Assembly (NCBI RefSeq): GCF_001854185.1
Contig: NZ_CP017603.1
Coordinates: forward strand, 1,364,001-1,428,000
DNA: 64,000 nt
From: Clostridium formicaceticum
GTDB taxonomy: Bacteria > Bacillota > Clostridia > Peptostreptococcales > Natronincolaceae
Direction: 5' to 3'
Positions 1 to 8,673 of the stretch are shown here, piece after piece. Position 1 is the first letter of the stretch, and each line of letters begins with the position of its first letter. The position numbers and the translations under genes are program-made. The notes beneath the pieces were generated by a model. It saw nothing but the letters and a program-made list of their open reading frames with translations, was not told where the DNA came from and searched no databases.

Positions 1-573
1 AGCGTAGTAAGAAGAGCAGAGGCAGCTGGATATATTTCTGGGTACGGAGATGGTACAATGAAGCCAGAAAACTTTATTACCCGTGAAGAAGTAGCGGCTA
101 TCATTAGCAAAATCAATCAATTAGAGCAAGATGCAGAAGCCTCTGAAGTATTTACTGATGCAATCTCAGCATGGGCGAAGGGTCATGTAGGTGCAGTAGC
201 AGCAGCTAGATATATGAATGGCTATGTTGATAATCAAGAAGTTAGAACCTTTGGTGCACTAAATAACATTAAAAGAGCAGAAGCTGTAGTAGTGATCCAC
301 AACATGTTCCGTGAGTTAGAAGAGCAAGATGAAGAAGTAGATGAAGACGAAAACAATAATGAAGAGCAAGACGAAGAAGTAGATGAAGACGAAAACAATA
401 ATGAAGAGCAAGACGAAGAAGTAGATGAAGACGAAAACAATGATGAAGAGCAAGATGAAGAAGTAGATGAAGACGAAAACAATGATGAAGAGCAAGACGA
501 AGAAGTAGATGAAGATGAAAACAATGATGAAAAGCAAGACGAAGAAGAAGGAAACGATACAGAACAAAACTAA
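1..573 (+). CDS. S-layer homology (SLH) domain protein, C-terminal part
   Basis: The reading frame is open from the first base, so the gene starts upstream of the window. Translation begins inside an SLH motif (AAGYISGYGDGTMKPENFITR), and a second SLH-like unit follows (WAKGHVGAVAAARYMNGY, then RAEAVVVIHNMF). SLH domains bind secondary cell-wall polymers and anchor exported proteins to the surface of Gram-positive cells. After the SLH part, from base 319, comes a tail of five exact-length 14-residue units (EEQDEEVDEDENNN/D) and a degenerate sixth, almost all Glu, Asp, Gln and Asn, ending at a TAA. The catalytic or structural part of the protein lies outside the window, so its function is unknown. 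The anchor role is family knowledge; the role of the acidic tail is not known. Confidence 0.85.
   Translation, partial: SVVRRAEAAGYISGYGDGTMKPENFITREEVAAIISKINQLEQDAEASEVFTDAISAWAKGHVGAVAAARYMNGYVDNQEVRTFGALNNIKRAEAVVVIHNMFRELEEQDEEVDEDENNNEEQDEEVDEDENNNEEQDEEVDEDENNDEEQDEEVDEDENNDEEQDEEVDEDENNDEKQDEEEGNDTEQN
319..528 (+). repeat. Five 42-bp in-frame tandem repeats encoding an acidic tail
   Basis: Units start at 319, 361, 403, 445 and 487, each 42 bp, with a diverged partial unit from 529. Differences are mostly silent or AAT/GAT changes at the last codon (N to D), so the array looks recently expanded and still homogeneous. Being a multiple of three, copy number can change without breaking the frame. 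Confidence 0.9.
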
Positions 574-654
574 TCTTTAGTAAAAGGAAACCCTGAGAGG
601 AGTTCTCTCAGAGGATCACACTGTAAAAAGTAGCCTATGCTTAAATGAAAAAGA

Positions 655-712
655 AGCTCCTTTCTGACAAGAATGAACAAATCATTCTCCTTCAGAAGGG
701 AGTTTTTTTATG
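655..712 (+). terminator. Rho-independent terminator after the SLH gene
   Basis: CTCCTTTCTGA pairs with TCAGAAGGGAG around an inner small hairpin (GAATGA/TCATTC) and is followed by a run of seven T. It sits about 85 bases after the stop codon of the SLH gene. A smaller hairpin, CTGAGAG/CTCTCAG, lies at 593-611. Confidence 0.75.
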
Positions 713-776
713 AGTAAATTTCTAAAATAAGTGCATAAGCATATCATATTTCACTATAGAAAACTTATTAAACATA

Positions 777-833
777 AGAAAAAACACCTCTATCTCTATA
801 AATTATAGCGGAAGGGGGTGTTTTTTGCACTGT
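777..833. terminator. Second terminator-like hairpin, possibly bidirectional
   Basis: An A-rich arm ending AAAAAACACC pairs with GGTGTTTTTT across about 35 bases. The A run on one side and T run on the other would allow termination on either strand. Together with the hairpin at 655-712 it isolates the efflux operon from upstream transcription. The rest of 574-998 holds only this, the promoter and a possible operator. Confidence 0.6.
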
Positions 834-866
834 AATGAATTTAAGAAAAAATTAAGATACTTTTAA

Positions 867-896
867 TTGATTGTTTACATGAAAATATTATATAAT
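867..896 (+). promoter_or_regulatory. Predicted sigma-A promoter of the RND efflux operon
   Basis: TTGATT at 867-872 and a perfect TATAAT at 891-896 are separated by 18 bases. The start site would fall near 903, about 95 bases before the adaptor gene. Confidence 0.55.
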
Positions 897-914
897 ATGG
901 TAGAAATTACACTG

Positions 915-925
915 GACTGTCAGTC
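915..925 (+). promoter_or_regulatory. Candidate TetR operator (GACTG-T-CAGTC)
   Basis: A perfect 5-1-5 palindrome lies about 12 bases after the predicted start site. TetR-family repressors commonly bind such short dyads overlapping their promoter, and a TetR gene ends the operon at 5353-5943. The link between the two is inferred from position. Confidence 0.45.
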
Positions 926-998
926 AATTTTAATTAAAGTTATAGTGATAGTTTAGTAGAAGCTTTTAATAATTAAAGAAGATATTGGAGGGAGAAAA

Positions 999-2210
999 AT
1001 GATGAAAAAAGTAATTTGCCCACTATTACTAACAATGTTCTTAGCAATTGCTTTAGTAGGCTGCAAAGGCAAAGAAGAGGTGGCTGTAACAGCGCCGGAA
1101 GAAGCCTACGTCCCTATAGAAATTGAAAAAGCAGAGACGAAGTTTATTGGTAACAGCATTACATTAAATGGGAAGATACATGCCAATGATGAGGCTGTTG
1201 TATTACCTAAAATACAAGGAAAAGTAACAACTGTTAATGTGAAGTTGGGAGATTATGTCCGCAAAGACAGTGTGTTGTTTGTGATAGATCAAAAAGATAT
1301 GCTTCGAAGTATAGAACAAACACAACAATCCGTAAATTTAGCACAAAAAAGTGTGGATCAAGCGGAAAACGCCATCACAACAGCTAAAATTAATTATGAC
1401 TCCATAAAAGAAAGTATAGAGAATGCTGAAACAAACCTTCAAAGAACCAAAGAGCTTTTTGAGGCGGGTGCTGCTTCCAAAACACAGCTAGAACAAGCAG
1501 AGTTAGCGGCTTCTAGAAGACCCCTAGAAGTTGCTGAGAGTCAAATACGCCAAGCGGAGATAAGTTATCAGCAAGCATTAAATCAGTTAAATCAAGCAGA
1601 AGTTACTCATCGTCAAACACAGGATAAATTAGAAGATACGGTTGTAAGGGCACCTATGAGTGGTGTGATTTCTAGTTTAAATGTGATAGCAGGAGAATTA
1701 GCCAGTGGTGCACAACCATTAGCCACGATTGCCGATATTGATAGGGTTTACTTCCAGGTAGATGTTACAGAAAACATTGTAAACACCTTATATACTGGAC
1801 AAAAAGTATCTGTTCATATACCAGCAGCACTAGAGGAGGAAGTAGAGGGAACGATTGATTTTATTAGTCCTACGGTAGATGCTAGTACACGTTTGTACAC
1901 AGTAAAAGTATACATAGATAATAAGGATCGCAAGATTAGAACAGGAATGAGTGGTTCTATGGCATTGAATCTGGATAGTAGAGACAATGTGGTGGTGATT
2001 AACCGTAGAGCTGTTCTGGACAAAGAAGGAAATAATATTGTTTTTGTTGTAGAAGGAGATCATGCTGTCGAAAAACAGGTAACGTTAGGAATGAATACCG
2101 CTTCTGAAGTAGAAGTGATAGAAGGATTACAGGAAGGAGATCAGGTAATTGTTAAGGGGCAGCAATATGTAACCGATGGAGAACGGGTTAAGATCGTAGG
2201 AGGTGAGTAA
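999..2210 (+). CDS. RND efflux periplasmic-adaptor-type subunit (HlyD/MFP family), lipoprotein
   Basis: The 403-residue product has a lipoprotein signal peptide with lipobox LVGC (Cys22), so it is probably lipid-anchored to the outer face of the membrane. A biotinyl-lipoyl-like half (VVLPKIQGKVTTVNVKLGDYV), a long Gln/Glu/Ala-rich coiled-coil hairpin (about residues 100-215) and the second half-motif (VVRAPMSGVISSLNVIAGE) are in the usual order for membrane fusion proteins. The start is the first of two ATGs, preceded by GGAGGGA. Two bases after its stop begins the RND permease, its likely partner. No outer-membrane channel is expected in a Gram-positive cell. Substrate is unknown. Confidence 0.92.
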   Translation: MMKKVICPLLLTMFLAIALVGCKGKEEVAVTAPEEAYVPIEIEKAETKFIGNSITLNGKIHANDEAVVLPKIQGKVTTVNVKLGDYVRKDSVLFVIDQKDMLRSIEQTQQSVNLAQKSVDQAENAITTAKINYDSIKESIENAETNLQRTKELFEAGAASKTQLEQAELAASRRPLEVAESQIRQAEISYQQALNQLNQAEVTHRQTQDKLEDTVVRAPMSGVISSLNVIAGELASGAQPLATIADIDRVYFQVDVTENIVNTLYTGQKVSVHIPAALEEEVEGTIDFISPTVDASTRLYTVKVYIDNKDRKIRTGMSGSMALNLDSRDNVVVINRRAVLDKEGNNIVFVVEGDHAVEKQVTLGMNTASEVEVIEGLQEGDQVIVKGQQYVTDGERVKIVGGE

Positions 2211-2212
2211 CA

Positions 2213-5200
2213 ATGAATTTATCAAAATTTGCAGTAAGAAGACCTGTAACGATTACAATGATGATGCTTGTGATAATACTACTGGGAACTATCTCTTTAA
2301 CGCGCTTACCTTTGGATTTAATGCCAGACATAGAGATTCCTGTAGCAATTGTCAGCACTACTTATTCAGGGGTAGGCCCCCACGAGATGGAAAATTTGGT
2401 GACCAGGCCTATTGAAGATGCTGTAGCCACTGTTGCTGACTTGGATACAGTTACCTCCATGTCTTCTCAAGGAAACTCCATTGTTGTAGCAAGATTTGAT
2501 TTTGGTACCAATATGGATTTTGCAGCCTTAGAAATGAGAGAAAAGGTGGATATGGTAAGAGGAAGGCTTCCAGATGATGCATCGCAGCCGATGGTAATGA
2601 AGCTAGACATGAACGCTATGCCCATTGTGATGTTGTCGCTTTCTAATGGTGAAGATCTCTTTGCATTGCAGGCATTGGCGGAAGATACCATGAAGCCAAG
2701 GCTTGAGAGAATTAGCGGCGTTGCTTCAGTAAGTATTGTGGGAGACTACGTTAATGAAATAGAAATAAAGGTAAACCAACAAAAATTAAACGCCTATGGC
2801 ATTGGTGTAGACCAATTAACACAGGTGGTTAGTGCCTCTAATATCAATGTGCCAGGGGGCACGGTAGAAAGAGGAACAGAAAAACTAACCATCAGAACTC
2901 TGGGAGAGTTTGAAACCGTAGAGGAAATTGGAGAGTTACCGATAACCTTATCTTCTGGATCGATTATTCGACTGAAGGATGTGGCAGAGGTAGGACTGAT
3001 TCAAAAAGAAATCGAGAGCATCTCTAGGACCAATGGCAAAAATGGTATAGGAATACAAATACAAAAACAATCAGGGAGTAATACGGTTCAGGTTGCTAAT
3101 TCCGTTAATAGGGAAGTAGAAAAGTTACGGGCAGACTATCCAGAATTTGAAATTGTTACTATATTTGATCAATCTGATTACATCAATGATGCTATTGCGA
3201 ATGTGGCTAAAAATGCTTTAGTGGGTGGTGCCTTAGCAATATTAATTCTGTATCTATTTTTAAGAAATATTAGAAGTACCATGATTATCGCAACTGCTTT
3301 ACCTATTTCTATCATTGCAACCTTTGTACTGTTATATTTTAATGGCATTACGTTAAACTTGATGACATTAGGAGGATTGGCGCTAGGCGTAGGGATGCTG
3401 GTGGACAATGCTATTGTAGTGTTGGAAAATATTTATCGGTACAGGATGGAGGGTTATTCTAGAGTAGAGGCAGCGATAGAGGGGGCAAAAGAGGTTTCTA
3501 TGGCGGTTACTGCATCCACCCTTACCACCATAGCAGTATTTGCACCTATTGTTTTCGTAGGAGGGCTCACCTCTATTTTATTTGGTGAGTTTGCTATGAC
3601 AGTTACACTGTCTTTAGTTGCTTCTTTAGTGGTAGCATTAACCTTTATTCCTATGTTATCCTCTAAGATTTTGAAGGTAGAGAGAATAGAGGAAGGGGAA
3701 AAATCTAAAAAGAGAAAAATCTTTACAGGTATTTACGACCTATTTGATCGTTGTTTTGCTGGATTAGAGAAGAGCTACAAAAAAATGCTGATATGGGGTC
3801 TAGGACATAGAAAAACCCTTATCTTTATGACCATAGTGGTATTTGTAGGGAGTGTTTCCTCAGTGTTTCTTGTAGGGGCAGAGTTCTTTCCTGCTTCGGA
3901 CCAAGGTCAAATAGATGTTAGTGTTACTTTACCAACAGGCTCGCAATTAAGCGAAACAGATGAAACACTTCAGCGAATAGAAGCTGCAATTGCTCCGATA
4001 GAAGAAATTGATATTGTTTATACTACGATTGGTGGTGGCATGGGAGCAGGATTCGCGTCAAGTAGTGACAATCGTGGAAGCATGACGGTCATGTTGGTGG
4101 GCCTTAGCCAAAGGAACAGAAGTGCTGATGAGGTTGCCGATGAAATAAGAAGTCTTGTTAGAGATATTGCTGGTGCGGAAATTAGTGTATCAAGCGCTGA
4201 TGGGATGGCAATGGGCGGTGCTAGCGCACCTATAGAGATCAAAGTCAAGGGAGACGATCTAGAGACGCTTGAGGAGATTACAGAGGATTTTAGAAGAATG
4301 ATTGCTCAAGTAGAAGGAACCAGAGATGTAAAAACCAGTTTCTCCGAGGGGGTACCGGAGCTTCAGATTCATATTAACAAATATGAGGCTTCCACCTATG
4401 GTTTGACAACAGCCCAAGTAGCAAATTCTGTAAGGAGCTTTGCCCTTGGTACGACGGTTTCCAGGTTTAGAGAAGATGGAGATGAAACAAACATCATTAT
4501 CAGAGGAGAAGAAAATATACGACAGGATTTAGCTAATTTAGAGCAGATAGGCATCCAAACCCCTATGGGTAGTACGGTTCCGTTAAATCAAGTGGCGGAT
4601 ATGTATATTACCCAAGGGCCTACCAGTATCAATAGAGAAGATCAACATAGGGTAGCTACGGTTACCAGTGAACTTAGCGGCAGAGATTTGGTAAGTGTCA
4701 CACGGGATATTACAGCTTTACTAGAAGCCTATGAATTGCCGGAAGGGTATTTTTATCAAATGGGGGGAGAAAACGAACAAATGGTAGAAGCATTTGCTGA
4801 CTTGCTTTTGGCAATTGTGCTGGCTATTATCTTGGTTTACATGGTTATGGCTTCGCAGTTTGAATCATTGATGCATCCCTTTACCATTATTATGTCAATA
4901 CCTTTAGCTTTTTCTGGAGGCTTCTTAGGGTTATTTATAACCGGAAGAACCTTAAATGTACCAGCCTTTATAGGGCTTCTGATGTTGGCAGGGATTGTCA
5001 TCAATAATGGTATTGTATTGGTGGATTATATCAATATCTTAAGAAATGCAGGCAAAGACAGAAGTGAAGCCATCACCATAGCAGGCCCCACAAGATTGAG
5101 ACCTATCCTGATGACAACACTAACAACGGTTTTAGCGATGGTTCCTTTAGCCTTAGGGATAGGAGAAGGTGCAGAAGCCCAAGCACCTATGGCCACAACT

Positions 5201-5335
5201 GTTGTGGGGGGATTGCTGCTATCAACGGTTTTAACCTTATTAGTAACACCTATTATTTACACAATAATGGATGATCTTGCTATGACTGTAAAAAGAAAGC
5301 TTAAAAGAAAAGGAAGAGAAACAACCGCAAACTAG
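2213..5335 (+). CDS. RND-superfamily efflux permease (AcrB/SwrC-like)
   Basis: The 1040-residue length and internal twofold pattern (N-terminal segment LPLDLMPDIEIPV, large extracytoplasmic loop, a block of membrane segments, then the same again) are typical of the HAE family. These proteins export hydrophobic compounds using the proton or sodium gradient. The fourth membrane segment reads GMLVDNAIVVLENIYR: Asp398 is kept, but the next position, a second Asp in AcrB, is Asn399. The start follows GGAGGTGAG, which overlaps the end of the adaptor gene, so the two are probably translated together. Relatives in Bacillus (SwrC) protect against self-made surfactant; the substrate here cannot be told. 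Confidence 0.93.
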   Translation: MNLSKFAVRRPVTITMMMLVIILLGTISLTRLPLDLMPDIEIPVAIVSTTYSGVGPHEMENLVTRPIEDAVATVADLDTVTSMSSQGNSIVVARFDFGTNMDFAALEMREKVDMVRGRLPDDASQPMVMKLDMNAMPIVMLSLSNGEDLFALQALAEDTMKPRLERISGVASVSIVGDYVNEIEIKVNQQKLNAYGIGVDQLTQVVSASNINVPGGTVERGTEKLTIRTLGEFETVEEIGELPITLSSGSIIRLKDVAEVGLIQKEIESISRTNGKNGIGIQIQKQSGSNTVQVANSVNREVEKLRADYPEFEIVTIFDQSDYINDAIANVAKNALVGGALAILILYLFLRNIRSTMIIATALPISIIATFVLLYFNGITLNLMTLGGLALGVGMLVDNAIVVLENIYRYRMEGYSRVEAAIEGAKEVSMAVTASTLTTIAVFAPIVFVGGLTSILFGEFAMTVTLSLVASLVVALTFIPMLSSKILKVERIEEGEKSKKRKIFTGIYDLFDRCFAGLEKSYKKMLIWGLGHRKTLIFMTIVVFVGSVSSVFLVGAEFFPASDQGQIDVSVTLPTGSQLSETDETLQRIEAAIAPIEEIDIVYTTIGGGMGAGFASSSDNRGSMTVMLVGLSQRNRSADEVADEIRSLVRDIAGAEISVSSADGMAMGGASAPIEIKVKGDDLETLEEITEDFRRMIAQVEGTRDVKTSFSEGVPELQIHINKYEASTYGLTTAQVANSVRSFALGTTVSRFREDGDETNIIIRGEENIRQDLANLEQIGIQTPMGSTVPLNQVADMYITQGPTSINREDQHRVATVTSELSGRDLVSVTRDITALLEAYELPEGYFYQMGGENEQMVEAFADLLLAIVLAIILVYMVMASQFESLMHPFTIIMSIPLAFSGGFLGLFITGRTLNVPAFIGLLMLAGIVINNGIVLVDYINILRNAGKDRSEAITIAGPTRLRPILMTTLTTVLAMVPLALGIGEGAEAQAPMATTVVGGLLLSTVLTLLVTPIIYTIMDDLAMTVKRKLKRKGRETTAN

Positions 5336-5352
5336 CGGTTGGAGGTGAAACT

Positions 5353-5943
5353 ATGATAGTAACAATGAAACAGAAGGAATATCTAATCCTAGAGGCAGCT
5401 ATCAAGGTTTTTAATCAATATGGGTTTTATGAAGCAAAGATTTCAAATATTGCCGAAGAGGCAGGCGTTGGCAAAGGAACTGTTTATGAATATTTTGATA
5501 GTAAAAAGCAATTGTTTGAAAGATCAATTCTATATATAACAGAGCAATACATTGTAGAGGCAAGGGAAATTATAAAAAAAGAAAAGACGGTAAAGGAAAA
5601 ATTAGTTTTGCTTGCTCAGTATCATGGGGAGTTTATAGAGAAATATGTTCAAGCTGGAGAACTGATTATCTCAAGAAATAGTATTATATCGGAGGAAATG
5701 ATTTATAAAATCATGGAGGCTAGAAATACAGTCTATGACTTTATTGATGTTCTAATAGAAGAAGGTATTCACAATGGCGAGTTAAGGGGAGATATAGATA
5801 AAAAAATAATGCTTTTGACCCTTTGGGGGGCGATTACAGAAAACTATCAGGAAAAAATATTCTTCCAAAAGCTTTCTGCACAAGATGTAGATGCCGTCGG
5901 TATCATTAACAGTGTTTTTCGAGGGATAGCAGGAAATTATTAA
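5353..5943 (+). CDS. TetR/AcrR-family transcriptional regulator
   Basis: The 196-residue product has the family's N-terminal helix-turn-helix (residues about 8-52: ILEAAIKVFNQYGFYEAKIS, then IAEEAGVGKGTVYEYFDSKK) and a helical ligand-binding C-terminal part. It begins 17 bases after the permease stop behind GGAGGTG, making it the last gene of the efflux operon. Such an arrangement usually means that the regulator represses its own operon and is released by a pump substrate. The palindrome at 915-925 is the best candidate binding site. Confidence 0.93.
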   Translation: MIVTMKQKEYLILEAAIKVFNQYGFYEAKISNIAEEAGVGKGTVYEYFDSKKQLFERSILYITEQYIVEAREIIKKEKTVKEKLVLLAQYHGEFIEKYVQAGELIISRNSIISEEMIYKIMEARNTVYDFIDVLIEEGIHNGELRGDIDKKIMLLTLWGAITENYQEKIFFQKLSAQDVDAVGIINSVFRGIAGNY

Positions 5944-5955
5944 AACTTATCAAGT

Positions 5956-6000
5956 CACCAACAAAGCCCACAAGACTTTTATTTGTGGGTTTGGTGTTTT
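5956..6000 (+). terminator. Terminator of the efflux operon
   Basis: CCCACAA (5967-5973) pairs with TTGTGGG (5983-5989), extended by CACCAA with TTGGTG, and ends in TTTT. Confidence 0.75.
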
Positions 6001-6023
6001 GGTCATCTGCTTTGTTATCTTAT

Positions 6024-6067
6024 CTTCAACACATTTTGGCTAGCAGAAGCAATGAAATGTGTTGAAG
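6024..6067. repeat. 13-bp perfect inverted repeat upstream of galU
   Basis: CTTCAACACATTT at 6024-6036 is exactly complementary to AAATGTGTTGAAG at 6055-6067, with an 18-base loop and no T run. The 14-base string TTGGTCATCTGCTT also occurs twice nearby, at about 5999 and 6105, flanking the palindrome as a direct repeat. This could be a small mobile or structural element, or an operator. Confidence 0.6.
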
Positions 6068-6163
6068 AACGTTAACTAAGCGACTGACACAAAATCATAG
6101 ATTTTGGTCATCTGCTTATGTTACAATGGTAGTAGGAAACTTGTCTATGAGGAGGAAAAAATC

Positions 6164-7084
6164 ATGAAGGTAAAAAAGGCGATTATACCAGCGGCTGGGC
6201 TAGGGACAAGATTTTTACCGGCTACGAAGGCACAACCTAAAGAAATGCTACCTATTGTAGATAAACCCACATTACAATATATTATTGAGGAAGCTGTGGA
6301 CTCTGGCATAGAAGAAATACTCATCATTACAGGGAGAAATAAAAAGTCTATCGAAGACCACTTTGATAAGTCTATCGAACTAGAGCTAGAATTAGAAAAA
6401 AAGGGAAAAGATGATTTGTTGGAGGAGATAAGAAAAATTTCTGATATGGTAAATATCCACTATATCCGGCAAAAAGAGCCAAAGGGCTTAGGACACGCCA
6501 TTTACTGTGCTAAGAGCTTTATAGGAGACGAACCCTTTGCAGTTCTTTTAGGAGATGATATTGTAGATGCAAAAGTACCTTGTCTAAAACAAATGATAGA
6601 AGTATATAATGAATATAAGACAACCATCTTAGGGGTACAGCGGGTGCCTATGGAGGATGTAGACAAGTATGGGATTGTAGCGGGAAAGCATATAGAAGAT
6701 AGGGTATATAAGGTAAAGGATTTGGTAGAAAAGCCAGCAGTGCCGGAAGCACCTTCTGATGTAGCCATCTTGGGAAGATATATTATTAGCCCTGAAATAT
6801 TTAATGTATTAGAAAATACAGCGCCCGGTAAAGGCGGCGAAATTCAGTTGACAGATGCTTTAAAGGTCTTAGCACAAAAGGAAGCGATGTATGCCTACAA
6901 TTTTAAAGGCAAGAGATATGACGTAGGAGATAAGTTAGGTTTTCTACAGGCTACTGTAGAATTTGCACTAAAGAGAGAGGATTTAAAAGAAGAATTTTAT
7001 CAATATCTTACAGGAATTGTTAATAGAGAAAAGGACAAGGTTGTGAAGGAAATTGCTGTTGCAGTAGATCAAGCGATTAGCTAA
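6164..7084 (+). CDS. galU: UTP--glucose-1-phosphate uridylyltransferase
   Basis: The enzyme makes UDP-glucose from UTP and glucose-1-phosphate. The 306-residue product has the nucleotidyltransferase signature AAGLGTRFLPATKAQPKEML at residues 9-28, GLGHAI near 110 and a VEKP motif near 190, all standard for GalU. An upstream in-frame ATG at 6104 is not used here because GAGGAGG sits just before the ATG at 6164 and the homologous sequence begins there. It is followed by a hairpin and then by a membrane glycosylation cassette, for which UDP-glucose could be the donor precursor. Confidence 0.95.
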   Translation: MKVKKAIIPAAGLGTRFLPATKAQPKEMLPIVDKPTLQYIIEEAVDSGIEEILIITGRNKKSIEDHFDKSIELELELEKKGKDDLLEEIRKISDMVNIHYIRQKEPKGLGHAIYCAKSFIGDEPFAVLLGDDIVDAKVPCLKQMIEVYNEYKTTILGVQRVPMEDVDKYGIVAGKHIEDRVYKVKDLVEKPAVPEAPSDVAILGRYIISPEIFNVLENTAPGKGGEIQLTDALKVLAQKEAMYAYNFKGKRYDVGDKLGFLQATVEFALKREDLKEEFYQYLTGIVNREKDKVVKEIAVAVDQAIS

Positions 7085-7087
7085 ATA

Positions 7088-7126
7088 GGGGGAGGGCTGC
7101 TTAAATATGGTATAGCAGCTCTCCCC
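7088..7126 (+). terminator. Strong hairpin after galU
   Basis: A 13-bp stem (GGGGAGGGCTGCT with AGCAGCTCTCCCC, one G-U pair) starts five bases after the stop codon. The T run that would follow is weak, so it may act as a terminator, an mRNA-stabilising end or a partial block. Confidence 0.55.
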
Positions 7127-7147
7127 ATAGCTTTATCCTGGAAAGTG

Positions 7148-7156
7148 TGTTATAAT
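7148..7156 (+). promoter_or_regulatory. Extended -10 promoter for the glycosylation cassette
   Basis: TG-T-TATAAT matches the extended -10 consensus exactly. No good -35 box is seen 17 bases upstream. It lies about 40 bases before the start at 7198. Confidence 0.5.
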
Positions 7157-7197
7157 AAGCATGAATTTTGAAGAAAAAAGGATAGGGAGAGAAAAAA

Positions 7198-8673
7198 ATG
7201 ATACAAAAAATAGTACGAAATACAGTACTTTCTTTTTATTTACTTTTTTTTATACTGGTACTGATTTATGGTAACTTTCTGCGGGGACCCTATCTTTATC
7301 AAAGACCTACTCTGTATTTGTTCTTTTATGGTATGCTTGTATGTGGTGGTTTTATTGGCGTTTTTTATTTGCTGAGAAAAATAGATTTTTTAAAAAGTCC
7401 AAAGTTTTTTATACCCTTGCTTTCCTTGATTGCTTTTGCCCCTAGATATGTTTGGGTAAGGCTGATGAATACGATGCCGGCATATGACTTTTTAAGGTTT
7501 CATAACTATGCAATAGCCCTTTTACAGGGGGACTATGATGCCTATCTGGAAATTCGCAACGTCTTTCCTCACCTGTCGGGATATCCTTTAGTACTTTCCT
7601 ATATCTATAGAATCTTTGGTGATACTGTAGCAGTGGGGAAATGGTTCAATGTATTTTGCTCTATCATAACGGCAATTCTTCTATACTTATTGGTGAGAGA
7701 GGTCTTAGGGGATATAGCAGGACAAATGGCAGGATTGATTTTTGCCCTATATCCTGCAGATATTATGTATATTACCTTGTTGGCATCGGAGCATGTTTTT
7801 TTAGCCTTGTTCTTACTATCCATCTATTTGTTTATCCGATATTCAAAAATAAACTTGAAGAGCTGGGGATTGCTGAAATTATTCGTGATAGGAGCAGTAA
7901 TGGGGATGGCCCATATTATCCGTCCAGTGGCTTCGCTGCTGTTTCCTCCCATGCTGGCATATCTGCTGTTTTTTCAAGAAGTGAAAAAACCTATGGTAGG
8001 TTTTTTGAAGGAAAAGGGAAAAATCCTGGCAATGATTTTTTTAGGGTTTGTTCTTACCCTTGGGCTACTGAATTTGCTTTACTTAGATATAGTAAAAGTA
8101 CCATTAGGAAAAACAGCAGGAGGCTTTAATATGTATGTAGGTACAGATCCTGAAAGAAACGGTATGTGGAATCCTACTGCATGGCAAATTATTGAGGAAT
8201 ACGACCATGATTTCGACAGGGTTCATGGAGAAGCCCAAAGACGTGCTATAGAACGTATTAAAGAAGATCCTACTGCGTTTGTAGAACTGGCAGAGAAAAA
8301 ATTTGCTATTCAGTGGACTACGGATGACTATGCTCTCTACTGGAGCATGTTGGAGGTTTATCCTGACACCGTCTTTAGCCTATGGATAGAGGAAAACAAG
8401 GAAACTGTTGATATAGTGGCGCAAAGTTATTATATGGGCATCATGATGCTGGCTCTTTTAGGAGTTTGGTACAGCATAAAAAGAAAAGCAGGGCATTCTA
8501 TTGGGTTACCTGCTATGATTGTGTTGGTTTTTGCAGCTGCCCATGTGTTGCTAGAGGTTCAGTCTCGATACCATCATCCAGTGGTACCCTTCTTTATTCT
8601 AACAGCAGTAACGGCACTGGTGTATATAATGGGGGATGCAGATAAAATCGGAAATGGAGCGTTGAGGGAATGA
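7198..8673 (+). CDS. Polytopic membrane glycosyltransferase (GT-C type, PMT/ArnT-like)
   Basis: The 491-residue product has about ten to twelve hydrophobic segments and a first extracytoplasmic loop with acidic residues (PAYDFLRFHNYAIALLQGDY), the pattern of GT-C enzymes that move a sugar from a polyprenyl-phosphate carrier to an outside acceptor. A soluble loop near residues 310-400 precedes the last membrane segments. Its stop codon overlaps the start of the next gene (ATGA). In three-component systems such as Gtr of phages or YfhO-CsbB of Bacillus, the enzyme at this position decides the acceptor. The acceptor (wall polymer, protein or lipid) is unknown. Confidence 0.75.
   Translation: MIQKIVRNTVLSFYLLFFILVLIYGNFLRGPYLYQRPTLYLFFYGMLVCGGFIGVFYLLRKIDFLKSPKFFIPLLSLIAFAPRYVWVRLMNTMPAYDFLRFHNYAIALLQGDYDAYLEIRNVFPHLSGYPLVLSYIYRIFGDTVAVGKWFNVFCSIITAILLYLLVREVLGDIAGQMAGLIFALYPADIMYITLLASEHVFLALFLLSIYLFIRYSKINLKSWGLLKLFVIGAVMGMAHIIRPVASLLFPPMLAYLLFFQEVKKPMVGFLKEKGKILAMIFLGFVLTLGLLNLLYLDIVKVPLGKTAGGFNMYVGTDPERNGMWNPTAWQIIEEYDHDFDRVHGEAQRRAIERIKEDPTAFVELAEKKFAIQWTTDDYALYWSMLEVYPDTVFSLWIEENKETVDIVAQSYYMGIMMLALLGVWYSIKRKAGHSIGLPAMIVLVFAAAHVLLEVQSRYHHPVVPFFILTAVTALVYIMGDADKIGNGALRE

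Noticed and set aside
234-567. Two minus-strand ORFs over the acidic repeats
   Set aside because: They are antisense shadows of the 42-bp repeat array, of very low complexity (Ser- or Phe/Ile-rich), without a ribosome binding site.
7641-8129. 162-codon plus-strand ORF inside the GT-C gene
   Set aside because: It is out of frame within a gene supported by membrane topology and operon structure; its composition looks random.
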